From positions 1 through 64,000 of the forward strand of contig NZ_LAZU01000031.1 in assembly GCF_000987955.1 (NCBI RefSeq): DNA of 64,000 nt. The letters run 5' to 3'. The DNA is from Paenibacillus sp. DMB20. GTDB taxonomy: Bacteria > Bacillota > Bacilli > Paenibacillales > Paenibacillaceae. Position 1 is the first letter of the stretch. Every line of letters begins with the position of its first letter. A program made the position numbers and the translations under genes. The notes beneath the pieces are model-generated. The model ran no database searches and was not told where the DNA came from. It worked only from the letters and a program-made list of their open reading frames with translations. This document shows, piece by piece, positions 46,430-56,406 of this stretch.

Positions 46430-47371
46430 TTACAGCACTACCTTGCTGTGTTCCAGGCTTTCGATATATTTTTCGCAGTCCATGGCCGCCATGCAGCCGC
46501 TTCCGGCTGCCGTAATGGCCTGTCTGTAACGCGTGTCCTGCACGTCGCCGCAAGCGAATACGCCCGGTACGTTGGTCTCCGAGGTTCCCGGATTCGTTAC
46601 GATATAACCGTTCGGATCGGTCGTGATCTGTCCGCCGAGGAAACCGGTGTTCGGATGATGGCCGATCGCCACAAAAACGCCGCTGGCCTCAATCGTTTCT
46701 TCTTCGCCGGTCACATTGTTCGTAACCTTGATGCCTTTTACGCCGCGTTCGTCAGCAACGATTTCAACCGGAGTGCGGTTCAACGCCCATTGAATTTTTT
46801 CGTTCGCGCGGGCACGGTCCTGCATGATTTTCGATGCACGAAGTTCATCGCGGCGGTGAACCAGCGTCACTTTGGACGCGAAGCGGGTCAGGAAGTTTGC
46901 TTCCTCCAACGCGGAATCTCCGCCCCCCACGACAACAATTTCTTTGTTGCGGAAGAAAAAGCCGTCGCAGGTCGCGCACGTGCTAACGCCACGGCCGACA
47001 TTGTCCTGTTCTCCCGGTATTCCGAGATATTTGGCCGTTGCCCCTGTCGAAATGATCAGCGTTTCGGCAACGATCTCGCCCAGCCCTTCCACGTTCAGCT
47101 TGAACGGGCGCTCGCTCATATCCACGCCGTTCACCCAGCCGGTGTGGAATTCCGCGCCGAAACGCTCCGCCTGCTTGCGCATGTTATCCATCAGCTCGGG
47201 GCCTTGAATGCCGTCCACAAAGCCCGGGAAGTTCTCTACCTCGGTGGTTGTCGTGAGTTGCCCTCCCGGCTGAGGGCCTTCGATGATAAGCGGGTTCATA
47301 TTGGCTCGGGCGAGGTAAATCGCAGCGGTCAGGCCGGCCGGTCCGGTGCCGATAATAACGGATTTATACAT
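46430..47371 (-). CDS. trxB: Thioredoxin reductase
   Basis: A 313-residue FAD/NADPH flavoenzyme that reduces thioredoxin. FAD site GTGPAGLTAAIYLARAN near the N-terminus, redox centre CATCDG near residue 135, NADPH site VVGGGDSALEEANFLTRFAS, and FAD site GVFACGDVQDTRYRQAITAAGSGC. GAGGAGGAG stands before the ATG. Upstream are a near-consensus promoter and an exact PerR box, indicating induction by peroxide. It is followed by the glutaredoxin-like gene. Confidence 0.95.
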   Translation of the reverse strand: MYKSVIIGTGPAGLTAAIYLARANMNPLIIEGPQPGGQLTTTTEVENFPGFVDGIQGPELMDNMRKQAERFGAEFHTGWVNGVDMSERPFKLNVEGLGEIVAETLIISTGATAKYLGIPGEQDNVGRGVSTCATCDGFFFRNKEIVVVGGGDSALEEANFLTRFASKVTLVHRRDELRASKIMQDRARANEKIQWALNRTPVEIVADERGVKGIKVTNNVTGEEETIEASGVFVAIGHHPNTGFLGGQITTDPNGYIVTNPGTSETNVPGVFACGDVQDTRYRQAITAAGSGCMAAMDCEKYIESLEHSKVVL

Positions 47372-47407
47372 ATATGATCTCCTCCTCTATGTAATGGTTT
47401 CTCTTAA

Positions 47408-47422
47408 TTATAATAATTATAA
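47408..47422. promoter_or_regulatory. PerR box upstream of trxB
   Basis: TTATAATAATTATAA is a perfect 7-1-7 palindrome identical to the Bacillus PerR consensus (TTATAATNATTATAA). It sits just downstream of the -10, near the expected transcription start, a place that suits repression. Confidence 0.8.
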
Positions 47423-47432
47423 ATTAATATTT

Positions 47433-47461
47433 ATTATGATTATTTTGGGCCCTTCTGTCAA
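47433..47461 (-). promoter_or_regulatory. trxB promoter
   Basis: Minus strand TTGACA (47461-47456), 17-base spacer, CATAAT (47438-47433), about 65 bases before trxB. Confidence 0.75.
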
Positions 47462-47553
47462 TACGTCCATGAATGCCTTCGTGAATATCCTGTGAAAATC
47501 AGATGAAAGATTGAAATTATCTCGCTGTTTCCCTGCATCTTCGGCAGCCCCTT

Positions 47554-48585
47554 CTATTCACGCTCCATAAACGGATTTTTGCCAAAATCAATCTGCTCCA
47601 ATCGGGGCATCCGATGAAGGAATGCCGGTTCTTTAACCAGCCAATTGTTGTTGAAAACCAATGAACGCAGGTTCTGCAACGAAACCATTTCTTCCGGAAG
47701 TTCGGTAATCGTGGTGTAACTAATATGCAAATGCTCCAGTTTCTTGAGTTGGCTGATTTCAGGCGGCAGTTGGTTCAGCATGATCTCTTCCTTCGCCAGC
47801 ACCCGCATTCCATCTTTCATATCGTGGTAACATCCGCATAGGATCGTTAAACTTCTCAGGTTGACGAGTTTTCCGATTTCAGCAGGAATTTCCTCCAACT
47901 CAGCGGTATAGACCGTTAGGAATTCAAGCTCCGTCAAATCAAACAGGGCCGGCGGCAACCGGCGGATTTCCTGTTCAAAAATGAACAGCTCTTTTAAGCC
48001 CCGAAGCTCTGAAATACGATCAGGGATTTCCGTGATTCCGTACATTTCGATTTTAAGCTTGGATGCCTGGTGATAAATGGCATCGTCCAATAATCGGTTA
48101 AACTCTCGGTCTATTTTCGCGAAATGAAAAAATAATCCGGGGTAGGATTCCGCTAAAGCAGCCGCTTCCGTTTCTTCCACGTTCATTCCAGCCATTTCTT
48201 CATGCGCGACATTGTACAGAAAGTCGTTTTCCTGCTCATCCCAAAAGCACAAATCCTCCGGAAGAAGGGGATGCTGCCAAGCAAACAGGCTATCGGCCGC
48301 TTCCTTCAAAATTTCTGATGCTTCTTTGCTGTTTCTGTATATATAGTAGGTACCTTTGCTGTATGTAATAGCGTTTCGGGGCAAATAGTCGGCCATATTC
48401 TCAACTTCATCCATACGGCGCGTTTCTATTAAAAAGGGCTTAAGGGCATCCAGCACTTGCTGTCCCTCTGAGATAAGCATCAAGCTGTGCCGTTTCGCCA
48501 GCACGAATGCGGCCGACCGTTCCATGCAATAATCGATCAAACCGCGATAAGCGTCTCCCCGAACATCCCCGTAAAAAGGTATCAT
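47554..48585 (-). CDS. Leucine-rich-repeat protein
   Basis: A 343-residue cytosolic protein. Residues 1-190 are an unrecognised alpha/beta region (EDLCFWDEQENDFLYNVAHE). From about 190, six to seven leucine-rich repeats follow, for example GITEIPDRISELRGLKELF, IRRLPPALFDLTELEFLTVY, LEEIPAEIGKLVNLRSLTIL, TTITELPEEMVSLQNLRSLV, closing with MPRLEQIDFGKNPFME. These are bacterial LPxx-type repeats. It lies after the metal ATPase on the same strand. GAGGGGAACG precedes ATG 48585. Role unknown; LRRs usually mediate protein binding. Confidence 0.7.
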   Translation of the reverse strand: MIPFYGDVRGDAYRGLIDYCMERSAAFVLAKRHSLMLISEGQQVLDALKPFLIETRRMDEVENMADYLPRNAITYSKGTYYIYRNSKEASEILKEAADSLFAWQHPLLPEDLCFWDEQENDFLYNVAHEEMAGMNVEETEAAALAESYPGLFFHFAKIDREFNRLLDDAIYHQASKLKIEMYGITEIPDRISELRGLKELFIFEQEIRRLPPALFDLTELEFLTVYTAELEEIPAEIGKLVNLRSLTILCGCYHDMKDGMRVLAKEEIMLNQLPPEISQLKKLEHLHISYTTITELPEEMVSLQNLRSLVFNNNWLVKEPAFLHRMPRLEQIDFGKNPFMERE

Positions 48586-48680
48586 GGTTATCGTTCCCCT
48601 CGTTTTGATCACTGCTGCCAAGATTATACGGTACACCCAAATCAAAGTAAAATAAAGCCAAGTTGAATTTCTAACCCAAA

Positions 48681-48720
48681 GGGGCGCCTTACCTTTTTCG
48701 GTAAAGCGCCCCCTTTTTTT
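48681..48720. terminator. Terminator between the P1B ATPase and the LRR gene
   Basis: GGGGCGCCTTACC / GGTAAAGCGCCCC stem around TTTTTC. The T run (eight T) is on the plus strand side; on the minus strand the tail is CCCTTTGGG, so it may be weak for the ATPase. Confidence 0.5.
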
Positions 48721-50713
48721 ATTTGGCGCGCAGCAGCCGAAGTCCGTTCAGGATGACCAGGATCGTGCTTCCCTCGTGCCCGACGACGCCCAGAGGAAGC
48801 GCAACGCCCTCAATGAAGTTGGCGGCGATCAGCGTTAAAATGACAGTGACCGCAAACGTCATATTCTGCTTGACGATCCGCTGCGCCCGGCGGGCCACCC
48901 GGACGGTCGCTGCAATCTCTTCGATGTTATCGTTCATCAGCACGGCATCCGCCACTTCCAGCGCCGTACCGCTGCCCGTCACCCCCATGCCGATGCCGAC
49001 CGTGGCCGTTGCCAATGCCGGCGCGTCATTGACGCCGTCGCCGACCATCACGACATGGCCATGCCGCTCCCGAAGCTCCTTCACATGTTTCACTTTGTCC
49101 TCCGGCAGCAGGTCGGAGAACACCATGTCCACGCCTGCTTCTCTAGCTATGACCTCCGCGGTCGCCTTTCGGTCCCCCGTCAGCATGGCAACCTTGATTC
49201 CCAACTCCTGAAGCCGCTTCACGGCGGCTGCCGCCTGCGGGCGAACCGCATCCTGAAGAGCAATCATGCCGGTTATCCGTTCCCCCTCCAGCACCACCGA
49301 TACGGTTTTGCCTTCGGACTCCAGCTTCGAACGGAGAGCATGCCAATCGGGATCATCCGCATTTTTTACGGAATCCGCTGCCTGATCTCCTTGTTCCTTC
49401 CGGTCCAGCACATCGCTCTTTCCGATTTTCCACAGCTTTCCTTGAACCTCGGCCTGCATTCCCCAGCCGGTAATCGATTGCGCATTCTCAGCCGGCAAAA
49501 CCTCAATCCGCTCCTCCTTCGCCTTGCGTACAACCGCTTGAGCCAACGGATGCTTGGACATGCTTTCCACCGAGGCGCAAATGCCGAGCAGTTCCACATA
49601 CGTCATTCCGCCGCCTGCGATGAAATCAGTCACTTGCGGCGATCCCAGCGTCAGCGTGCCCGTTTTGTCAAAAGCTACGACGGCCGTCCGGGCCATGTTT
49701 TCGACATGGGCCCCTCCTTTGAACAGAACGCCCTTGCGGGCACGGTTCGAAATGGCGGACAGCATCGCGGGCATAATGGATGACACAAGCGCACAGGGAG
49801 AAGCGACGACCAAAAACACCATTGCTTTATAAAAAGATGTATCCCAATCCCAGCCGAGCAGCGGCGCCGCCGCAATCAACCCGACCGTAACTCCGACCAC
49901 GATGCGTGCATAGATGGCTTCAAAACGTTTGATAAACCGTTCGGACTCCGGCACCTCGTTCTCGGCTTCCGCCACCAGCTTCACGATTTTTGCAAACAGA
50001 GTCGATTCGGCAGATTTCGTTACTTCTATATATAGAACGCCTTCCCCGTTTAATGTACCTGCAAATACCTCATCGCCGACTTCCTTGTCTACAGGCACCG
50101 ATTCACCGGTGATAGAGGATTGATTGACCGACGATCCGCCCCGATAGACCTTGCCGTCGGCCGGGATCAATTCGCCGGGCTTCACGAGAATCAGATCGCC
50201 GATCTCCAGCTTGCCGATGGATACCGATACCATCTCCCCTCCTTCAAGGCGCAGAGCCGTTTCCGGCTGCAGTTCCATCAGGGAGGAAATGTCCTTGCGG
50301 CTTCGTTCCATTGTGTAGCTCTCCAGTGCGCCGCTCATCGCAAAGATAAAGATCAGCATGGCTCCTTCATTCCAATAGCCGATCGAAGCGGCACCCATGG
50401 CAGCAGCGATCATCAGCAAATTGACATCCAGGTCCCGCTCCTTGATCAGCGTTTCTACGCCCTCTTTAGCCTTAATCCACCCTCCGACCGTATACGAGAC
50501 GACATACAGGATAACGGAGACCAGCTCCGACCAGGAGCTCGCGGCCCAAGCGGCGAGCATCAATACGCCGCTGCCCAGCGCAGCCAGTACTTCCGGGTTG
50601 CTGAGCAGGCTCCGGAGATCCCATTTGCCGGGATGACGCGGCTGTTTCGGATCCAGTCCATTCTCAATCGACGAGATTTTGCCCAACGCTCTATTGTGTG
50701 TCCATTCCATCAT
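48719..50713 (-). CDS. P1B-type metal-transporting ATPase, PfeT/ZosA-like
   Basis: A 664-residue heavy-metal P-type ATPase. It lacks an N-terminal CxxC metal domain. Motifs in order: phosphatase TGES (in SITGESVPVDKEVG), transmembrane metal site SPCAL (in VASPCALVSSIMPAMLSAIS), phosphorylation DKTGT, the HP site SKHPLAQ, and hinge MVGDGVNDAPALA. The SPC form, with no CxxC, fits the PfeT/ZosA (P1B4) group that expels Fe2+. ATG 50713 follows AGGAGGG. Fur-like and PerR-like sites upstream support an iron/peroxide role. The alternative substrates are Co2+ or Zn2+. Confidence 0.85.
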   Translation of the reverse strand: MMEWTHNRALGKISSIENGLDPKQPRHPGKWDLRSLLSNPEVLAALGSGVLMLAAWAASSWSELVSVILYVVSYTVGGWIKAKEGVETLIKERDLDVNLLMIAAAMGAASIGYWNEGAMLIFIFAMSGALESYTMERSRKDISSLMELQPETALRLEGGEMVSVSIGKLEIGDLILVKPGELIPADGKVYRGGSSVNQSSITGESVPVDKEVGDEVFAGTLNGEGVLYIEVTKSAESTLFAKIVKLVAEAENEVPESERFIKRFEAIYARIVVGVTVGLIAAAPLLGWDWDTSFYKAMVFLVVASPCALVSSIMPAMLSAISNRARKGVLFKGGAHVENMARTAVVAFDKTGTLTLGSPQVTDFIAGGGMTYVELLGICASVESMSKHPLAQAVVRKAKEERIEVLPAENAQSITGWGMQAEVQGKLWKIGKSDVLDRKEQGDQAADSVKNADDPDWHALRSKLESEGKTVSVVLEGERITGMIALQDAVRPQAAAAVKRLQELGIKVAMLTGDRKATAEVIAREAGVDMVFSDLLPEDKVKHVKELRERHGHVVMVGDGVNDAPALATATVGIGMGVTGSGTALEVADAVLMNDNIEEIAATVRVARRAQRIVKQNMTFAVTVILTLIAANFIEGVALPLGVVGHEGSTILVILNGLRLLRAK

Positions 50714-50730
50714 AATCCACCCTCCTGTTT

Positions 50731-50749
50731 GATAATGAGACCCATTCTT
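50731..50749. promoter_or_regulatory. Fur-box-like sequence near the ATPase start
   Basis: GATAATGAGACCCATTCTT matches the classic Fur 19-mer (GATAATGATAATCATTATC) at 14 of 19 positions and contains an imperfect palindrome. It lies in the ATPase leader, 18 bases before the ATG. Confidence 0.4.
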
Positions 50750-50763
50750 ACTACCCCTAAAAT

Positions 50764-50800
50764 GGCACATGCTGCCCCGGCTAAGCCGGAGCAGCATGCT
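50764..50800. promoter_or_regulatory. GC-rich hairpin in the ATPase leader
   Basis: GCATGCTGCTCCGGC / GCCGGGGCAGCATGTGC stem of about 15 pairs around TTA, in the leader between two Fur-like sites. No T run follows on the minus strand, so it is not a standard terminator. Confidence 0.6.
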
Positions 50801-50804
50801 AAAT

Positions 50805-50823
50805 GAGAATGAGAATCGTTTTT
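50805..50823. promoter_or_regulatory. Fur-box-like sequence upstream of the ATPase hairpin
   Basis: GAGAATGAGAATCGTTTTT matches the Fur 19-mer at 14 of 19 positions, including two GAnAAT repeats. A second match lies at 50731-50749. Confidence 0.45.
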
Positions 50824-50910
50824 GACTTACTACAATTTATTTTCCTATGGGAAACTTTATATTTTTATCATACCCACAATAATCGGGTTTGTAAACAGAC
50901 TTTCACCCAT

Positions 50911-50925
50911 AAATAATAATTATTT
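50911..50925. promoter_or_regulatory. PerR/Fur-type 7-1-7 palindrome upstream of the ATPase
   Basis: AAATAATAATTATTT is a perfect 7-1-7 palindrome sharing the 11-base core of the PerR box before trxB, differing only at the two outer positions of each arm. Fits PerR or Fur control of a PfeT-like exporter. Confidence 0.5.
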
Positions 50926-50987
50926 TAATTTAGAACCGGCAGCAGGCTCGTCCGAAGGCATCTCGTATCATGCGCATAAAATGCTTG

Positions 50988-51024
50988 AAAAAAAGCCCGA
51001 GCGGTTGTATTACCGTCCGAGCCC
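50988..51024 (-). terminator. Terminator of the PPDK-like gene
   Basis: GGGCTCGGACGG / CCGCTCGGGC stem with loop TAATACAA, followed on the minus strand by TTTTTTTC. Confidence 0.7.
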
Positions 51025-51080
51025 GATCCTATAGTCTCCCCTTTGCTTTTTCGACCATTCTTCTTGGCCCCCGGATATGC

Positions 51081-52256
51081 TCAGGCCTCCTCCGCTGACG
51101 AATACCGGCCCTCGACCATCTCCAAACGAAGTCCGGTCAAGCGAACGGCCGCTAAATCTTCGGGCGCACAGCAGACTTCCGTCATTCCAAGGCGGTATAC
51201 CGTTCTCAAATCTCCTGCCTTAATCTGCCCTCCGGCCCGAATCCTGATTTCCGGCTTCACCCGCCGAATTTTCAGGATGGTTTCTTCCAATCGCGGGTAT
51301 AACAGAGCCGGGCTGGCCCATTCCTGAACAGGCTCGCTCATATTCATTCTTGCGGGGCCTTCCAAAGGATTCCGCTCGTCCACCAGATGAAATTTCGAAG
51401 CGCATTCCGTATCGATCACAATGACATCCGCCAATCGGGTGACATCCCCAGCGTCCGACGGAAGCACATCGGGATGAAGCAATGCGCCGATCTTTAAATT
51501 CGTCCCGTGCCTTAAAGCTCCCATCATTTGCTGCCCTACCTCTTCAACGAAATCGTGAGCGGCCGTGAAATCGGCTGCGTCCATCGGCCAAAGGGCCAGC
51601 ACCTCGAGCCTGCACTCCGTCCCTTCCTCCTGACACCTGGCTGCGGCTCTAAACAGCGACTCCAGTTGAATATCCTGCAGTTCGAGCCTTTCCTCAGGAC
51701 CGCCGTCCTCCAATACGTCCCAAGCAAGACTTACGGCGCAGGGCGCGCCTTTGGCTGCTTGTAATATCTTTGTCCACTCTTCCGTCCATAAGGAGACGAG
51801 ACGGAAGCGCATATGCTGCCGCTTTTCTTCGTCCCTGTTTTTTATCCAATCGGCATATACCTCAAGCAAGCGGTCCCCTGACCGCAATAATGCCTCGCCC
51901 CTGATCAGCCCGATCCCTTGAGCCCCTTCCCTCATGCCCGCCGCAGCCTTTACGGGATCATCCGCGCGGGCCAATACTTTAAGCTTCCTTTTTTCATCGC
52001 TCCAGGACAGCAGACGCTGCAATGAAGCAGACTCTTTGCCGGACGAATCTTTTTTCCGCATCACTTCCTCTATGTCATCGGGCGTTGCCAACAGCAGCAA
52101 TGCTTCCTCATGGGTCATTCCGCCTTTCGCAGCCAGATCGTTCAACACTTGAATATCGCCCCATTTCTCCGCCGGACGGTCACGATCCGTTCTGTTAAAA
52201 ATGTCGTAAAAGCGCTTCCCGATCTCTGCGCCGTTTGCCCGTTTCCCTTCCGTCAT
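51081..52256 (-). CDS. Stand-alone PEP-utilising TIM-barrel protein (PPDK C-domain-like, probably degenerate)
   Basis: A 391-residue soluble protein. Segments match the C-terminal TIM barrel of pyruvate phosphate dikinase/enzyme I: DLAAKGGMTHEEALLLL, LARADDPVKAAAGMREGAQGIGLIRGEALL (two adjacent motifs) and, at the end, LGMTEVCCAPEDLAAVRL, which corresponds to the SCSP-type end of the barrel. The ATP-grasp and swivelling His domains are absent, and the expected catalytic acidic and Cys positions cannot be recognised. It may be a regulatory or moonlighting barrel. No related pts or ppdK gene is adjacent. The start is ATG 52256 (AGAGGTGGAG upstream). Confidence 0.55.
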   Translation of the reverse strand: MTEGKRANGAEIGKRFYDIFNRTDRDRPAEKWGDIQVLNDLAAKGGMTHEEALLLLATPDDIEEVMRKKDSSGKESASLQRLLSWSDEKRKLKVLARADDPVKAAAGMREGAQGIGLIRGEALLRSGDRLLEVYADWIKNRDEEKRQHMRFRLVSLWTEEWTKILQAAKGAPCAVSLAWDVLEDGGPEERLELQDIQLESLFRAAARCQEEGTECRLEVLALWPMDAADFTAAHDFVEEVGQQMMGALRHGTNLKIGALLHPDVLPSDAGDVTRLADVIVIDTECASKFHLVDERNPLEGPARMNMSEPVQEWASPALLYPRLEETILKIRRVKPEIRIRAGGQIKAGDLRTVYRLGMTEVCCAPEDLAAVRLTGLRLEMVEGRYSSAEEA

Positions 52257-52365
52257 GAGTTTGCTCCACCTCTTTTTCGCTTGATAGGGTCTTTCTTGCC
52301 TTCCCTAAAGATTATTATCGAGGAACTTGAAATATACGATGACAAACGGTTTTCTCCGGCAATCA

Positions 52366-52401
52366 AAAAGAACACTTTCCGGAGGGGAAAGTGCCCTTTT
52401 C
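52366..52401 (-). terminator. Terminator of metY
   Basis: CACTTTCC / GGAAAGTG stem around CCTCC, followed on the minus strand by TTCTTTTTG, 28 bases past metY. Confidence 0.75.
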
Positions 52402-52428
52402 GTAAAACTTAAAGGATGGATGCAATGA

Positions 52429-53784
<1,356 letters not shown>

Positions 53785-53936
53785 TCACACTTTCCAACGT
53801 TTGAAAAGAGGTAAAACCCATTAAATTTATCGGAATTGAATTAAAGGGCCGACCGGATCAGGCGAACCCCTTAAATCATGAGTCCGATCCCCAAGAAAGA
53901 TGGAGTTTATCCGAGAAACAAGGTTAAGCCTTACGC

Positions 53937-53985
53937 AAAAAAGCAGCAGGCCTCCCGGGATTCCCCCCTCAGCCTGCTGCTTTTA
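53937..53985. terminator. Terminator after the 54015 ABC ATPase gene
   Basis: AAAGCAGCAGGC / GCCTGCTGCTTT 12-base stem around a 20-base loop, with A and T runs at the ends. Confidence 0.75.
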
Positions 53986-54014
53986 TTATGCAGTGCATGA
54001 TTTTATCTGTCCTT

Positions 54015-54872
54015 CTACAGTTTTCGTTCCAAAGCATCCATGTGAAGAAAAAAAGTATCCTCCAGCGTAGGCTCCCGTTCAGCATACTGCAGGCCGGGGG
54101 GAATGCTGCCCATCCGGCGAACGAGCACACCCTGGTCGGTCATTTGGAAGTGAATTAATTCGCGCTCCGGAATTTGCTCGAACTCTTCCAGCGTCACGTC
54201 TCCCTCCCATACCCTCGAAGGAACGGCAAGCTTCCACGTACGGGGAGGCCCGTTATAACGGATTCGCCCGCGGTGGATCCAGATCACGCAATCCGCCGCA
54301 TCTTCCCATTCGTTCAGTTCATGGGCGGCTACCGCCACCATCCTGCCTTTGGCATACCGGGTCAGATAAGCGATCAAGAATTTCCGTTCTTCGGCGTCCA
54401 TCCCGTTTAAAGGCTCATCCAGAAACAGAAAGGACGGAGAAGCCAGCAGCGCCTGCACGACCGCAATCCGCCGCTGCACTCCTTGGGACAGGCGTTTCAC
54501 CTTGCTGCGCTGGTGTTCCTTCAGCCGGAAGTCAGCCATGAGCCGGTCGACCGCTTCCGGCGAATAAATTCCCTTTAGCTCGGCCAGGTATGTGAGCAGC
54601 TTCCCTACCTTCATATCTCCGTACAGTTCGATATCGGAAGGAACGTAGCCGATCTGGCTCCGGACGAGCGGAAGATGATTCGAAGCCTTCCGCCCTTTGT
54701 ACAATATGGTTCCCGCATCAGGGGCTTGGAGCGTGGTCAGCATTTCCATCAATGTGGTTTTGCCCGCTCCGTTCGCACCGACGATCAAATTCAGTCCCTG
54801 CTGAAGCGTTGCCTGCTCAATCTCAAGCCGGTACGTCCCCGCCTGACGCTCCAATCCCTCAATGCTAATCAT
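54015..54872 (-). CDS. ABC transporter ATP-binding protein (partner of the 54865 permease)
   Basis: A 285-residue ATPase with Walker A GANGAGKTT, Q-loop QIGYVPSD, signature LSQGVQRRIAV (variant of LSGGQ) and Walker B FLFLDEPLNGMD. It starts MISIEGLERQAGTYRLEIEQ at ATG 54872; the frame opens farther up to 54962 inside the permease. It overlaps the permease stop by eight bases, so both form one exporter. The genes follow an ECF sigma factor, as in some sigma-linked ABC loci. Substrate unknown. Confidence 0.85.
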   Translation of the reverse strand: MISIEGLERQAGTYRLEIEQATLQQGLNLIVGANGAGKTTLMEMLTTLQAPDAGTILYKGRKASNHLPLVRSQIGYVPSDIELYGDMKVGKLLTYLAELKGIYSPEAVDRLMADFRLKEHQRSKVKRLSQGVQRRIAVVQALLASPSFLFLDEPLNGMDAEERKFLIAYLTRYAKGRMVAVAAHELNEWEDAADCVIWIHRGRIRYNGPPRTWKLAVPSRVWEGDVTLEEFEQIPERELIHFQMTDQGVLVRRMGSIPPGLQYAEREPTLEDTFFLHMDALERKL

Positions 54873-55711
54873 GGGCGGTTTCCCCCGGAAGCAAACGGTT
54901 CCGTCGGCTGTATCCGTAAGATGATACCAACAGCGCCGCCCCGAAAAGAAGGATGATGGCATCTATGGGCATTTTCATGCCGCTCGTCACGCCGGAACCG
55001 CTCATCTGTCCCTGTAGAACGATCCAGATGCCATAGGCCAATATGGCCGAGAGCATGGAGGCTGCCATGCCTTTTCGGAACATCATATACATGGCGGCGC
55101 CTCCCGTCAGCAGCAAAACGCCCATCCATTCAAGTACAAAGGGCCCGAACAAAAAAATGCGAAGATTCCGCGTACATGGCCCGGATTCCAAGAACCGCCG
55201 TACTGATCAACGCCATCCCCACAACGATGCCGGTCACCATCAAGAGACGGCTGTACAGGACCAGGGCCGGCGGATAAGGCATTATCGTCTCGACCGCCCG
55301 CATGCCTCGATCCCAGGTTCGGCTGCTGAACAGCATGGACGCAATCAGAAGCAGCGGCGTGATGAGCGGAAAGATGCCTCCGGGAATCCCGCCGATCTGC
55401 TCAAGCGGATATTCAGGATCGATCAAAAGGACAAGCATGAAGAACACCGCGGCGCTGGCCAGCAAAATCGCTTTCTGGTTGAGACGGAGTTGACTTCGCA
55501 AAAGCTGTCCCAAGGAAGGGGGATCTACCTGCGGGTTAAAATCCAGCTTGGGAGGTGCAGCCTCCTGCTTAAGCAGATCGAATTCCCCTTGAAGCATTGA
55601 AATCAACCGGGCGGTTTCGTTTGGAGAGGGCGGCGGAAGAACCGCATGGGTCAGCGGCCCCCTAAGCTCCTCCTCAAGCCCCCTTAATTCGTTATCGGTA
55701 GGATGATCCAT
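54865..55711 (-). CDS. ABC-2-type membrane protein with N-terminal cytosolic region, next to ECF sigma (one frameshift)
   Basis: Corrected length about 281 residues. Residues 1-95 are charged and cytosolic (DNELRGLEEELRGPLTHAVL, ARLISMLQGEFDLLKQEAAP), followed by six helices (AILLASAAVFFMLVLLI, ...). The frame is broken at seven A (55151-55157); six gives AESSHFLFGPFVLEWMG. The gene begins 12 bases after the ECF sigma stop (GAGGTG before ATG 55711), exactly where an anti-sigma factor normally sits. The N-terminal region has no zinc HxxxCxxC motif. It may be a permease of the adjacent ATPase that also acts as anti-sigma; this is inference. Confidence 0.65.
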
Positions 55712-55722
55712 GGGAAAACACC

Positions 55723-56368
55723 TCACTTTCTTTGGATTTGACCGGCCTGTCGGCCGTATCGCCGGAGCGGCTGCGGACTCCGCCAGGCGGTCCCTGCGAA
55801 CGGGCCGAAACAGCCGGAGCGTAGGAATCCTGGGCAGTCATCACTTTTTTTCAGCTTCCTAAGCCCATTGTAAAGGTGAGTCTTGACCGTGCTCAGGGGG
55901 AGATCCAGCAGCTCCGATATCTCCTGCAGCTTCAGGTCGTGAAAAAAAACGCAAGGATACGATATTCCGCTGAACTTCGGGCAGGGTTCCCAAAGACACG
56001 GCGATTTCCATCGACGTTTCTTGCTGTTCGAACAGTTCTTCGGCACCGGCCGACGGATCGGACCGTTCCGGAAATTCTTCCCCGGCGAGACCTTCCGACT
56101 TGTAAGCCGAGCTTTTCCAATAGTCCTTGCATAAATTCAGCGCCACACGGTATAGCCAGGACCTAACATGCTCCAGTGCGCCGTGCTGCCTGAGATGGCG
56201 GATCAGCCGGAGGAACGTTTCCTGGACGATATCCTGCGCCTTCTGGCGGTCCTGCAGCTGATTGGATGTATAGCTGAGCAGCGGCCCGTGGTACCGCGTC
56301 ACCAGCATTTCAAAGGCGTCCTGGTCTCCCGCCGCCATTCGTTCGGACAGCACCTGATCGGATATCAA
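55723..56368 (-). CDS. ECF (extracytoplasmic function) RNA polymerase sigma factor (one or two frameshifts)
   Basis: Corrected length about 214 residues. Region 2: VTRYHGPLLSYTSNQLQDRQ, DIVQETFLRLIRHLRQ (QETF) and VRSWLYRVALNLCKDYWK. Region 4: LPEVQRNIVSLRFFHDLKLQ and ISELLDLPLSTVKTHLYNGLRKLKK. The start is TTG 56368 after a G-rich ribosome site (GGGGGGGAG). The frame breaks at eight A (55942-55949); seven restores RFFHDLKLQ. A second run, seven T at 55845-55851, may also be one too long, which would change the last ~45 residues. It heads an operon with the membrane protein and ABC ATPase. Confidence 0.85.
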
Positions 56369-56406
56369 GCTTCACTCCCCCCCCTCTCCGCGTTATCTAT
56401 ATATCA

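Noticed and set aside
46448..47377. A 309-codon plus-strand frame opposite trxB
   Set aside because: Shadow of trxB; no ribosome site and no recognisable domain.
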